Assembly: GCF_014648175.1 (NCBI RefSeq)
Contig: NZ_BMQP01000048.1
Span: forward strand, 1-64,000
Direction: 5' to 3'
DNA from: Planobispora rosea
Lineage (GTDB): Bacteria > Actinomycetota > Actinomycetes > Streptosporangiales > Streptosporangiaceae
Length of the DNA: 64,000 nt
Shown here: positions 8,821-15,526 of the stretch, piece by piece
How the letters are laid out: each line of letters opens with the position of its first letter
Numbering within the stretch: the stretch's first letter is position 1
Program-made: the position numbers and the translations under genes
The notes under the pieces: model-generated
What the model was told of the DNA's origin: nothing
Databases searched by the model: none
What the model saw: only the letters and a program-made list of their open reading frames with translations

Positions 8821-9093
8821 ATGGCTGTAAGAAAAGTGTCGGTCTCCCTGCCGGAAGAAGTCCTGGAAGCGATCGGAGCCGCCGCTGAGCGGGAAGGGCT
8901 CAGCGTGTCCGCGTGGCTGGCCCGTTCTGCCGCTCACTCCATAAGGATCGAGGCGGGCCTGGCGGCGATCGCCGAGTGGGAGAGGGAGCACGGCGCCTTC
9001 ACCGCCGCGGAGCTCACGGAGGCCGCCGCGGAGCTGGCGGAACTCGACGCCCGGATGCTCGGAGGTATCCGTCAGGACCGGCTCGCCGGATGA
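8821..9093 (+). CDS. VapB-like antitoxin (ribbon-helix-helix type)
   Basis: 90 aa. The N-terminus VRKVSVSLPEEVLEAIGAAAEREGLSVSAWL has the beta-strand-helix-helix pattern of ribbon-helix-helix DNA-binding antitoxins. The acidic, Ala-rich C-terminus (about 50-90) would wrap and inhibit the toxin. Its stop overlaps the toxin ATG by 4 bp, the usual coupled arrangement. The ATG is preceded closely by GGGAG, and ACCATGGT at 8799-8806 is a possible autoregulatory site. The pair sits inside a segment bounded by CCCTGAG repeats, so it is probably acquired. Confidence 0.8.
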   Translation: MAVRKVSVSLPEEVLEAIGAAAEREGLSVSAWLARSAAHSIRIEAGLAAIAEWEREHGAFTAAELTEAAAELAELDARMLGGIRQDRLAG

Positions 9094-9497
9094 GAGCGAC
9101 CGCGACGCGGCTGCCGTTGCTCTACGACGCGGGTGCTTTGATCGCAGCCGAAGCTGACGACCGCCTTTTCCTGCGGCTTCATCGCCAGGCGCTCGACGAG
9201 GGACGAAAGATCGTCGTTCCTGTTCCCGTGCTCGCGCAGGTGTGGCGCGGATCGGCGAAGCAGACGTCGCTGGCACGGATGCTCCACGGGTGTGAAGTCG
9301 TGGACATGACCGAGGCGATCGGTCGTGCGGCAGGTGCGCTCTGCGGGAGGAACGGCACGTGCGATGTCGTGGACGCGACCGTGGTGGTGATGGCGATCGA
9401 TGCGGTGGCGGCTGTCGTGACCTCGGACCCCGAAGACATAACCGCTCTGATCGACTCCGCGAACCCCCCGATCCGGCCCGCGGTCAAGGTGGTATGA
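9090..9497 (+). CDS. PIN-domain toxin (VapC-like ribonuclease)
   Basis: 135 aa spanning one PIN domain. Acidic residues of the metal site are visible: Asp13 (LLYDAGALI), Asp92/Asp95 (CDVVDATVVVMA) and Asp113 (VTSDPEDI). The position usually held by the second acid is Gln50 (VLAQVWRG); from memory this Gln recurs in an actinobacterial subgroup, so activity need not be lost. VapC toxins cleave specific RNAs such as tRNA or rRNA. The start overlaps the antitoxin stop (ATGA). Codon use is slightly less GC-rich than the flanking genes, fitting acquisition. Confidence 0.85.
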   Translation: MRATATRLPLLYDAGALIAAEADDRLFLRLHRQALDEGRKIVVPVPVLAQVWRGSAKQTSLARMLHGCEVVDMTEAIGRAAGALCGRNGTCDVVDATVVVMAIDAVAAVVTSDPEDITALIDSANPPIRPAVKVV

Positions 9498-9533
9498 AGC
9501 GGCATCCGGATGGTCATCCCTGAGGGGATTTGA

Positions 9534-9539
9534 CATAGT
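9534..9539 (+). promoter_or_regulatory. -10 box of the truncated FtsX-domain copy
   Basis: CATAGT ends 6 bp before ATG 9546. The surrounding GAGGGGATTTG-CATAGTC block matches 7593-7610 in front of the intact copy. Confidence 0.45.
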
Positions 9540-9545
9540 CCTCCC

Positions 9546-9731
9546 ATGCCGTTTCCTGACCGTGCGGAGCCGTCTTCCGGGGACGAGGAGATCCCGCCGG
9601 AGCAGCTGTACGAGACCTTCTACGTGAAGCTCTCCCGCTCCGCCGGGCCCATGGAGACGGAGAGGACGGTCAGGTCGTTGGCGTCCCTGCCCGGCGTCGG
9701 AGAGGCGTTTCCCGTCACGCCCGCCGGATAG
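9546..9731 (+). CDS. Truncated FtsX-extracellular-domain copy
   Basis: 61 aa. The first ~16 residues (MPFPDRAEPSSGDEE) match the leader of the intact protein (MSFRDRQEPASGYEE). The rest (LYETFYVKLSRSAGP ... LASLPGVGEAFPV) matches only the last ~35 residues of its second FtsX domain. The membrane span and about 1.5 domains are missing, so this is an internal-deletion product. Promoter and start are kept, so a small soluble peptide could still be made, but it is probably non-functional. Confidence 0.6.
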   Translation: MPFPDRAEPSSGDEEIPPEQLYETFYVKLSRSAGPMETERTVRSLASLPGVGEAFPVTPAG

Positions 9732-9767
9732 GCCCGGACGGGGTTGCCGGGCGAGGAGGAAGATCGG

Positions 9768-9773
9768 CATAGT
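9768..9773 (+). promoter_or_regulatory. -10 box of the third FtsX-domain copy
   Basis: CATAGT (overlapping TAGTCT at 9770-9775) ends 7 bp before GTG 9781, the same arrangement as the other two copies. Confidence 0.45.
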
Positions 9774-9780
9774 CTGGCAC

Positions 9781-10331
9781 GTGGAATCTGAGGAACGGCC
9801 CCAGAGAACAGCGGTGCGCAAGCGGGCCGGTGCGCTGCGGGCCGTTCTCGCCGTCGTCGCGGTGCTGGCCGTGGTCACGGGCGGGGTCGCGGGGATCGCC
9901 GGAGGCGGGCGCCTCCACACCCGCTCGCTCCAGCCGTCGCCGCCTCCGGCACTCCAGAGGGGCTCCCGGCCGTCGCGACCGCGTACTCGTTCGGAAACAG
10001 CTTCTGGCAGGGCAAGGCGGATGTGTCGATCGTGCTCTGCCAGGACGTGGACGGATCCGAAGCCTGCGAGGGGAGAGGCGCCGCGACCCGGGCGGAGAAG
10101 GACGCGGTGATGGCCGCGCTCCGGGCCGTGGACGGCATCGAGAAGATCTACTTCGAGGACGTGGCCCACGCCCGGCAGGTGATGTCCCACGCGTGGGGAC
10201 ACGGCAGGGACGAGGAGTTCCGTACCGCCCCGAGATCGGAGTCCTTCCACGTCAAGCTGGTGGATCCGGCACGGAAGCAGGCGGTCGCCGACGCGGTCGA
10301 AGGACTGCCGGGCGTGGGGGCCGTCCAGTAG
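9781..10331 (+). pseudogene. Frameshifted third FtsX-extracellular-domain gene
   Basis: GTG 9781 opens a basic N-terminus and a membrane span (AVLAVVAVLAVVTGGVAGIAGG), then reads into nonsense-like Arg/Pro/Ser sequence and stops at 10110. A different frame, open from about 9912 to 10331, holds a clear FtsX domain: GKADVSIVLCQDVDGSEACEG (Cys pair), then RAVDGIEKIYFEDV, SFHVKLVDPARKQ and GLPGVGAV. It aligns with the second domain of the intact protein. A single shift between about 9905 and 9960 would join span and domain, so this is a one-domain version broken by a frameshift, unless a GTG near 10023 is used. Confidence 0.65.
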
Positions 10332-10333
10332 GC

Positions 10334-10400
10334 GATCCGGCATGGTCGCCCCGCGCCGCTTTCCGATCATGAAGAACCGTCCTCCCGCCGCGAGGAACCG
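10334..10400 (+). pseudogene. Leader-only remnant of a fourth FtsX-domain copy
   Basis: GATCCGGCATGGTC followed by CGCTTTCCGATCATGAAGA lines up with the promoter and first codons of the copy at 9546 (GATTTGACATAGTC, then CGTTTCCTGACCGTGCGGA). The start codon and all coding sequence beyond ~15 codons are lost. Confidence 0.5.
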
Positions 10401-10470
10401 TCCTTCGTGGTTGAGACGTCCGCGGACGGCCGAACCCGGTGATGTGGGTACGGCTCCCGCCTGGGCAGAG

Positions 10471-10476
10471 TATCCT
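10471..10476 (+). promoter_or_regulatory. -10 box, leaderless GT2 gene
   Basis: TATCCT ends 8 bp before GTG 10485, and no Shine-Dalgarno is seen before that start. Confidence 0.5.
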
Positions 10477-10484
10477 CGCCCGTC

Positions 10485-11414
10485 GTGAGCACGCCCGAGA
10501 CCCCCGAGAGTGGATCAGCTGTGGACGCAACGCCGTACGTCACGATCGTCCTGCCCTGTTACAACGAGCAGGACCACGTCATCGACGAGGTCGAGCGCAT
10601 CTGCCGGGCCATGGACGACAGCGGCTACACCTATGAGCTCGTGGCCGTGGACGACTGCTCCACCGACGAGACCCTCGCCCGGCTGAAGGAGGCCGCGCCG
10701 CGGTTCCCGAACATGCGGATCAGGGCGTTCCACCGCAACGGCGGCTCGGGCACCGTGCGCAGGATCGGCACGCAGGAGGCGCGCGGCGAGATCGTCGTGT
10801 GGACCGACGCGGACATGACCTACCCGAACGAGCGCATCCCCGAGCTGATCCGGATCCTGGAGAAGGACACCGCGGTCGACCAGGTCGTGGGCGCGCGGAC
10901 CAGCGAGGAGGGCTCGCACAAGTTCCTGCGGGTCCCGGCCAAGTGGTTCATCCGCAAGGTCGCCGAGCGGCTGGCCGGGCAGAAGATCCCCGACCTCAAC
11001 TCGGGCCTGCGGGCCTTCCGCAAGTCGGTCGCCCGGCCGTACCTCCGGCTGCTCCCGCCCGGTTTCTCGTGCGTCACGACGATCACGCTGTCGTTCCTGT
11101 CGAACCAGCACGACGTCTACTACCTGCCGATCGAGTACAGCAAGCGGGCGGGGAAGTCGAAGTTCAGCTTCGTCTCCGACGCCTACCGCTACATCCTGCA
11201 GGTGCTGCGGATGGTGATGTACTTCAACCCGCTCAAGGTCCTCATGCCGCCGGCGATCTGGCTGGTCGGCATCGGCCTGGCGAAGGGGGTCTACGACAAC
11301 ATCAAGACGCCCTTCTACCTGGCCAACAACACGATCATCATCTTCGTGACCGGGCTGCTGATCGGGTCGCTGGCGCTGCTGGCCGACCTCATCGTGCGCT
11401 CCAGGGGCGAGTAG
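10485..11414 (+). CDS. GT2 glycosyltransferase, polyprenyl-phosphate mannose synthase-like
   Basis: 309 aa. GT-A fold from residue 18 (YVTIVLPCYNEQDHV), nucleotide-binding VAVDDCSTDET at about 53-63, catalytic DAD at 108-110 (VVWTDADMTYP), and the acceptor loop NSGLRAFRKS near 170. Two C-terminal membrane spans (about 250-268 and 282-304). This is the layout of dolichyl/polyprenyl-phosphate hexose synthases, which make lipid-linked sugar donors for GT-C enzymes like those at 3786 and 5392. The GT4 gene follows 3 bp after the stop, so the two are likely co-transcribed. Confidence 0.85.
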   Translation: MSTPETPESGSAVDATPYVTIVLPCYNEQDHVIDEVERICRAMDDSGYTYELVAVDDCSTDETLARLKEAAPRFPNMRIRAFHRNGGSGTVRRIGTQEARGEIVVWTDADMTYPNERIPELIRILEKDTAVDQVVGARTSEEGSHKFLRVPAKWFIRKVAERLAGQKIPDLNSGLRAFRKSVARPYLRLLPPGFSCVTTITLSFLSNQHDVYYLPIEYSKRAGKSKFSFVSDAYRYILQVLRMVMYFNPLKVLMPPAIWLVGIGLAKGVYDNIKTPFYLANNTIIIFVTGLLIGSLALLADLIVRSRGE

Positions 11415-11417
11415 CCC

Positions 11418-12548
11418 GTGCGGATCGCGATCGTCGGGCCGACCTACCCCTACAAGGGCGGCGGTGCCGCGCACACCACCGAGCTGGCCCACCGCCTGGC
11501 GGCCGCCGGGCACGACGTCGTCATCGAGTCGTGGAGGGCGCAGTATCCGTCGTTCCTCTACCCCGGCCGCCAGACCGCAGACAGCCCCGACGGCGAGCCG
11601 TACCCGAGGTCCTTCCGGCGGCTCGACTGGCGCCGTCCGGACGGCTGGGTCGAGTGCGGGCGCCGGCTGCGCACCGCCGACCTGGTGATCCTCGCGGTGC
11701 TCAGCCCGGTGCAGGTCCCGCCCTACCTCGGCATCCTGTACGGCCTGCGCCGCCGGACCCGGGTGGTGGCGCTCTGCCACAACGTGCTGCCGCACGAGCG
11801 CAAGCCGTACGACGCGCCGCTGATGAGGGCGCTGCTGCGCCGGGTGGACGGGGTGCTCGCGCACTCCGAGGCGCAGGCCGCGCTGGCCCGGGAGCTGGCG
11901 CCCGCGCCGGTGACCGTGGCCCGGATGGCCCCGCACCTGCCGGCCAGGGCCGTGAAGCGCCCGGAGCCGATCGGGGCGCGGGGGCGGCTGCTGTTCTTCG
12001 GGCTGGTCCGCCCGTACAAGGGGCTCGACCTGCTGATCCGCGCGCTGCCGGAGGGCATCTCGCTCCGGGTGGCGGGGGAGTTCTGGGGCGGCCTGGAGGA
12101 GACCGAGGCGCTCGTCGCCGAGTTGGGGCTCACCGACCGGGTGGAGCTGCGGCCCGGGTACGTCGCGGCCGAGGACGTGCCCGCGCTGTTCGAGGACGTG
12201 GACGCGCTCGTGCTGCCCTACCGGAGCGGTACGGCCAGCCAGCAGGTCTGGCTCGGCCACGAGCAGGGCGTGCCGGTGATCGCCACCCGCGTCGGGACGC
12301 TGGGCGAGCACGTCACCGACGGGGTGGACGGGCTGCTGGTCGAGCCGGGGTCGGTGGAGGCGCTGCGCGAGGCGCTGGCGCGCTTCTACCAGCCGGGCGA
12401 GCCCGAACGGCTGCGCGCCGGGGTGAAGGCCGTGGACCCCGAGCCCTACTGGGCGGCGTACGTCGAGGCGTTGGTCTCCGGGGGTCCCGGGGGTCCCGGG
12501 GGTCCCGGGGGTCCCGGCGGCTCCGCGGGCCCGGCCGCCGGGCGCTGA
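11418..12548 (+). CDS. GT4-family glycosyltransferase
   Basis: 376 aa, GT-B fold. The N-terminal domain starts MRIAIVGPTYPYKGGGAAHTTE. The C-terminal domain has LLFFGLVRPYKGLDLLI (about 193-209) and the donor-binding VLPYRSGTASQQVWLGHEQGVPVIATRVG region. GT4 enzymes transfer hexoses from nucleotide sugars; the closeness to PIM- or lipid-glycan enzymes is suggestive only. The last ~30 residues are Gly/Pro repeats (GGPGGPGG) coded by a 9-bp tandem repeat. This 3' end overlaps by 103 bp the 3' end of the convergent flippase-type gene. Start is GTG, 3 bp after the GT2 stop. Confidence 0.82.
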   Translation: MRIAIVGPTYPYKGGGAAHTTELAHRLAAAGHDVVIESWRAQYPSFLYPGRQTADSPDGEPYPRSFRRLDWRRPDGWVECGRRLRTADLVILAVLSPVQVPPYLGILYGLRRRTRVVALCHNVLPHERKPYDAPLMRALLRRVDGVLAHSEAQAALARELAPAPVTVARMAPHLPARAVKRPEPIGARGRLLFFGLVRPYKGLDLLIRALPEGISLRVAGEFWGGLEETEALVAELGLTDRVELRPGYVAAEDVPALFEDVDALVLPYRSGTASQQVWLGHEQGVPVIATRVGTLGEHVTDGVDGLLVEPGSVEALREALARFYQPGEPERLRAGVKAVDPEPYWAAYVEALVSGGPGGPGGPGGPGGSAGPAAGR

Positions 12549-13447
12549 ACCCCGCGGCCCAGCAGGAACCCGAGCCCGGCCCAGGCCACGTCGGCGAAGG
12601 TGAAGGCCAGCCGGGAGATCACGGCGGCGACGATGGCGTTGTCCATGCCGATCGACGGCGCGAGCACCAGGACCATCGCGCCCTCGCGCACCCCCACCCC
12701 GGCGGGGATGAACGCGAACAGCAGGCCGCCGGCCCACGCGAAGGCGTAGGCGCCGGCGCCGAGCAGGTAGAGCGAGAAGTCGCCGGTCAGGTCGCCGATG
12801 ACCAGCCACAGGTGCAGGCCGTACACCAGCCAGCCGGCGATCTTCCACGCCGTGGTCTCCAGCAGGGTGCGGCCGGAGAGCAGCTCGTCGAAGGGCTCCC
12901 GGCGGGCGATCCGCAGCGCCAGGTTCAGGCCCCAGGTGAGGATCCTCGGGTGCAGGCAGACGATGATCACCGGAATGATCAGCGCGAGGTACCAGGTCTG
13001 CTCGGCCACCGCCCGGGCGGTGAACGGGAGGGTGGCGGCGGCGAGGGCGACCGCGCAGCCGAGCGAGATCACCAGGTCGATCGAGGTGCCGCCGAAGGTG
13101 CGCCTGGGCGGGCAGCCGTGGTCGCGTCCCAGCTCCATCATCGCGGCGTAGGCCCAGACCGACCCGGGGACGTACTTGCCGAGCTGGCCCACGAACAGTA
13201 CGCGGGCGGCCGTGCGGAGCGGGAACGCTGAGCCGAGCCCGGCCAGGACCCGCTGCCAGGCGACCATCATGAACCAGATGCCGGTCATCACCGCGGCGAC
13301 GGCCCCGGCCACCGACCACCACGACAGCCGGGCGAGCGCGGAGACCGTGCCGTCCCAGTTGCGGGCCAGGCCGTACCCGACGAAGGCGAGGGCGACCAGC
13401 GCCAGCAGGACGCGGAGCAGGCGGCTCGATCGCAGACGGCTGAGCAT
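12446..13447 (-). CDS. LPG_synthase_TM/UPF0104-type integral membrane protein (first of two)
   Basis: 333 aa, about eight membrane spans. Family hallmarks: VLFVGQLGKYVPGSVWAYAAMMELGRDHG at about 83-112 (the conserved GQLxKYxPG loop) and AFIPAGVGVREGAM near 253-266. The family includes the membrane part of lysyl-phosphatidylglycerol synthases and glycolipid flippase-like proteins. There is no synthetase domain here, so lipid-linked sugar translocation is a reasonable inference. The Pro/Gly-rich tail (PPGPPGPPGPP) is coded by the reverse strand of the 9-bp repeat and overlaps the GT4 gene. A paralogue lies at 14351. Confidence 0.82.
   Translation of the reverse strand: MLSRLRSSRLLRVLLALVALAFVGYGLARNWDGTVSALARLSWWSVAGAVAAVMTGIWFMMVAWQRVLAGLGSAFPLRTAARVLFVGQLGKYVPGSVWAYAAMMELGRDHGCPPRRTFGGTSIDLVISLGCAVALAAATLPFTARAVAEQTWYLALIIPVIIVCLHPRILTWGLNLALRIARREPFDELLSGRTLLETTAWKIAGWLVYGLHLWLVIGDLTGDFSLYLLGAGAYAFAWAGGLLFAFIPAGVGVREGAMVLVLAPSIGMDNAIVAAVISRLAFTFADVAWAGLGFLLGRGVQRPAAGPAEPPGPPGPPGPPGPPETNASTYAAQ
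12480..12515. repeat. Four tandem 9-bp GGGGGTCCC units in overlapping 3' ends
   Basis: Four perfect copies of GGGGGTCCC sit where two convergent genes overlap. They encode Gly-Gly-Pro repeats on the plus strand and Pro-Pro-Gly repeats on the minus strand, and both frames stay open. Confidence 0.9.
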
Positions 13448-13453
13448 CCGCCA

Positions 13454-13459
13454 AGGGTA
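13454..13459 (-). promoter_or_regulatory. -10 box of the first flippase-type gene
   Basis: On the minus strand TACCCT ends 6 bp before ATG 13447, so a leaderless transcript is expected. It is divergent from the methyltransferase promoter 42 bp away. Confidence 0.5.
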
Positions 13460-13500
13460 CGACGTGACGGTTACCCGGCGGTAGGGTCATGCCGCGCCGG

Positions 13501-13506
13501 TACCCT
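13501..13506 (+). promoter_or_regulatory. -10 box of the methyltransferase operon
   Basis: TACCCT ends 8 bp before GTG 13515. Confidence 0.5.
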
Positions 13507-13514
13507 AGGGCCCC

Positions 13515-14354
13515 GTGAGCACGAAACGAGTGGCGCAGCTTGAATACTCCGAGTTCCAGGCGGCGATGCTGGACGAGGAGAAGCGCCGCAGGAAGGCCGC
13601 GAAGATCGTGGCGGTGCTCGGCCACTTCCTCGGCCGGGACAAGGACGTCCTGGCGGGCCTGACCGTGGCCGACATCGGCTGCTCGGCCGGGTTCATCGCC
13701 GACGAGCTGGCGAACGCAGGCGCGGCCCGCACCTTCGGCGTGGACATCGACGTGCCGGGTCTGCGCAAGGCGTCCGCGCGCTTCGGCGAGCGGGTGGAGT
13801 TCCTGTGCGCCGACGGCACCGCGCTGCCCTTCCCCGACGGCTCGATCGACGTGCTGGTCTTCAACCACATCTACGAGCACGTGGTCGACCCCGACGCGAT
13901 CATGGCCGAGATGCGCCGGGTGCTCGCCGACGACGGCGTGCTCTACCTGGGGCTGGGCAACCGGCTGGGGGTCATGGAGCCGCACTACAGGCTCCCGTTC
14001 CTGTCCTACCTGCCGCCCGCGCTGGCCGACCGCTACGTACGGCTCTCCGGCCGCGCCGACAGCTACTACGAGCGCTACCGGACCCGGCGCGGCCTGCGGA
14101 AGATGGCCCGGGGGTTCCGGGTGTGGGACTACACCTTCCCGGTGCTCGCCACCCCGGCGGCCTTCGCCGGGTCGGAGCTGTTCCCGGGCGTGGTCGGCCG
14201 CCTGGCCGGGGGCGTGCTGTCCCGGCTGCCCCGCGCCGTGCTGCGCGCGCTGCTGCCGGTGGTGCCGACCTACCTGTGGGTGGCGACCAAGGGCGCCCGC
14301 CGCCCGGCCGGTCCCGTCCTGCCCCAGCCTCCCGACCCCGTCCAGACCCTGTGA
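13515..14354 (+). CDS. Class I SAM-dependent methyltransferase
   Basis: 279 aa. The SAM-binding motif I is VADIGCSAGFIADELA (about 53-68), followed by an acidic FGVDIDVPGLRKA (motif II) and VLVFNHIYEHVVDPD with a typical post-II pattern. The C-terminal part is hydrophobic (VVGRLAGGVLSRLPRAVLRALLPVVPTYLWVATKG), suggesting membrane contact and a lipid or lipid-linked substrate. Its stop overlaps the GTG of the next membrane gene (GTGA), so the pair is translationally coupled. A glycolipid or polyprenyl-sugar methylation role is inferred from context only. Confidence 0.8.
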   Translation: MSTKRVAQLEYSEFQAAMLDEEKRRRKAAKIVAVLGHFLGRDKDVLAGLTVADIGCSAGFIADELANAGAARTFGVDIDVPGLRKASARFGERVEFLCADGTALPFPDGSIDVLVFNHIYEHVVDPDAIMAEMRRVLADDGVLYLGLGNRLGVMEPHYRLPFLSYLPPALADRYVRLSGRADSYYERYRTRRGLRKMARGFRVWDYTFPVLATPAAFAGSELFPGVVGRLAGGVLSRLPRAVLRALLPVVPTYLWVATKGARRPAGPVLPQPPDPVQTL

Positions 14355-15436
14355 GCCCCGTCCCCCCGGATCCCGGGCCTCCCGCGTCCCCGGAGCCCAC
14401 GCGTCCGTCCCGGGCCAGGCGGCTGGTCCGGGTCGCGTTCCTGCTGATCGCCCTGGGGTTCGGGACGTGGGCGGTGGCGGGCCAGTGGGACGCCGTGCGC
14501 GCCGGGTTCGCCCGGCTGTCCTGGCCGTCGCTGGCGCTCTCGCTGCTCGCCGTGGTGGCGGCGCTGGGCGGCGGCATGCTGACCTGGCGGGCGCTCCTTG
14601 CGGACCTCGGCTCGCCGCTCCCGCTCCGCCCGGCGGCCCGGGTCTTCTTCGTCGGCCAGCTCGGCAAGTACATCCCCGGATCGCTCTGGCCGGTCCTCGC
14701 CCAGATGGAGATGGGACGCGAGCTGGGCGTCCCCCGTTCACGCAGCGCGGCGGCGTTCTTCCTGACGATGCCGGTCCAGCTCGGCAGCGGGTTGCTGGTC
14801 TCGGCGGTGACGCTGCTGGCCGCCTCGGGCCCCGCGGCGGCGGCGCCGTACGCCTGGGTGTTCCTGCTCATCCCGGTCCTCGCTGTGGTGTTCGAGCCCA
14901 GGGTGATCAACGCGGTGATCGGGTTCGGACTGCGCAGGCTCGGGCGTGAGCCGCTGGAACGCCCGCTGACCCGGCGCGGCATGCTCACCGCGCTGGGCTG
15001 GGCGCTGCTCGGCTGGACCGCGTACGGCCTGCACCTGGCGGCGATCGTCCACGAGCTCGATCCCTCCGGCGTCTCCGGCGTCTCGACGGCGGTGTTCTCC
15101 GTCGGGGCGTTCGCGCTGTCGTGGTGCCTGGGGATCATGACCTTCGTGGTCCCCGCCGGGGCGGGGGTGCGCGAGGTGGCCATGGTGGCCGTGCTGGCGC
15201 CCGTGCTGGACAGCGGATCCGCCATCGTGGCGGCGCTCTGCTCCCGGGTGGTGATCATCCTGGGAGACCTGGCGTGCGCGGCCGCGGGAGGCGCGGCGGC
15301 CCGCCGCCCGGCCGGTCCCGGGCGCGGCCCCGCCGGGTCGCCGGCCGGGGACCCAGCGGGGGACTCTGTCGAGGACGCCGCCGGCGACCCGGACGCCGCC
15401 CGGGAACGGGATCCCGCCGATCGAGAAGGGGTGTGA
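14351..15436 (+). CDS. LPG_synthase_TM/UPF0104-type integral membrane protein (second of two)
   Basis: 361 aa from GTG 14351, which overlaps the methyltransferase stop by 4 bp. A Pro-rich cytoplasmic start is followed by about eight membrane spans. VFFVGQLGKYIPGSLWPVLAQMEMGRELG and FVVPAGAGVREVAMVAVLAP match the hallmark loops of the copy at 12446, and sequence similarity between the two runs along the whole length. A disordered Pro/Gly/Asp tail covers about 317-361. Two divergently transcribed copies beside glycosyltransferases suggest a two-component lipid-sugar translocation role (inference). Confidence 0.8.
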   Translation: MSPVPPDPGPPASPEPTRPSRARRLVRVAFLLIALGFGTWAVAGQWDAVRAGFARLSWPSLALSLLAVVAALGGGMLTWRALLADLGSPLPLRPAARVFFVGQLGKYIPGSLWPVLAQMEMGRELGVPRSRSAAAFFLTMPVQLGSGLLVSAVTLLAASGPAAAAPYAWVFLLIPVLAVVFEPRVINAVIGFGLRRLGREPLERPLTRRGMLTALGWALLGWTAYGLHLAAIVHELDPSGVSGVSTAVFSVGAFALSWCLGIMTFVVPAGAGVREVAMVAVLAPVLDSGSAIVAALCSRVVIILGDLACAAAGGAAARRPAGPGRGPAGSPAGDPAGDSVEDAAGDPDAARERDPADREGV

Positions 15437-15526
15437 TTCGGCCCACGTTCCGGACCGTTCTGGCAATAGGGTGAAGTGGAGAGGGGACCGTCGGTCCCGC
15501 GTGGTCCTTGAGGGGAGCGATCCTTC

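Larger units (their letters stand above)
8726..9524 (+). mobile_element. Putative inserted toxin-antitoxin module between CCCTGAG direct repeats
   Basis: The 7-bp CCCTGAG occurs at 8726-8732 and 9518-9524. Removing one copy and the DNA between them rejoins the glycosyltransferase remnant to the FtsX-gene leader as GTG-CCCTGAGGGGATTTG, matching the undisturbed junction GTT-CCGGGAGGGGATTTG at 7585-7602. This looks like a clean insertion with a target-site duplication. The ~790-bp insert holds only the VapBC-like pair; no transposase or integrase is present, so the mechanism is unknown. Confidence 0.6.

Noticed and set aside
10515-14741. Open frame of about 1,400 codons on the minus strand
   Set aside because: It lies antisense to the GT2, GT4 and methyltransferase genes and out of frame with the real minus-strand gene at 12446; no recognisable fold.
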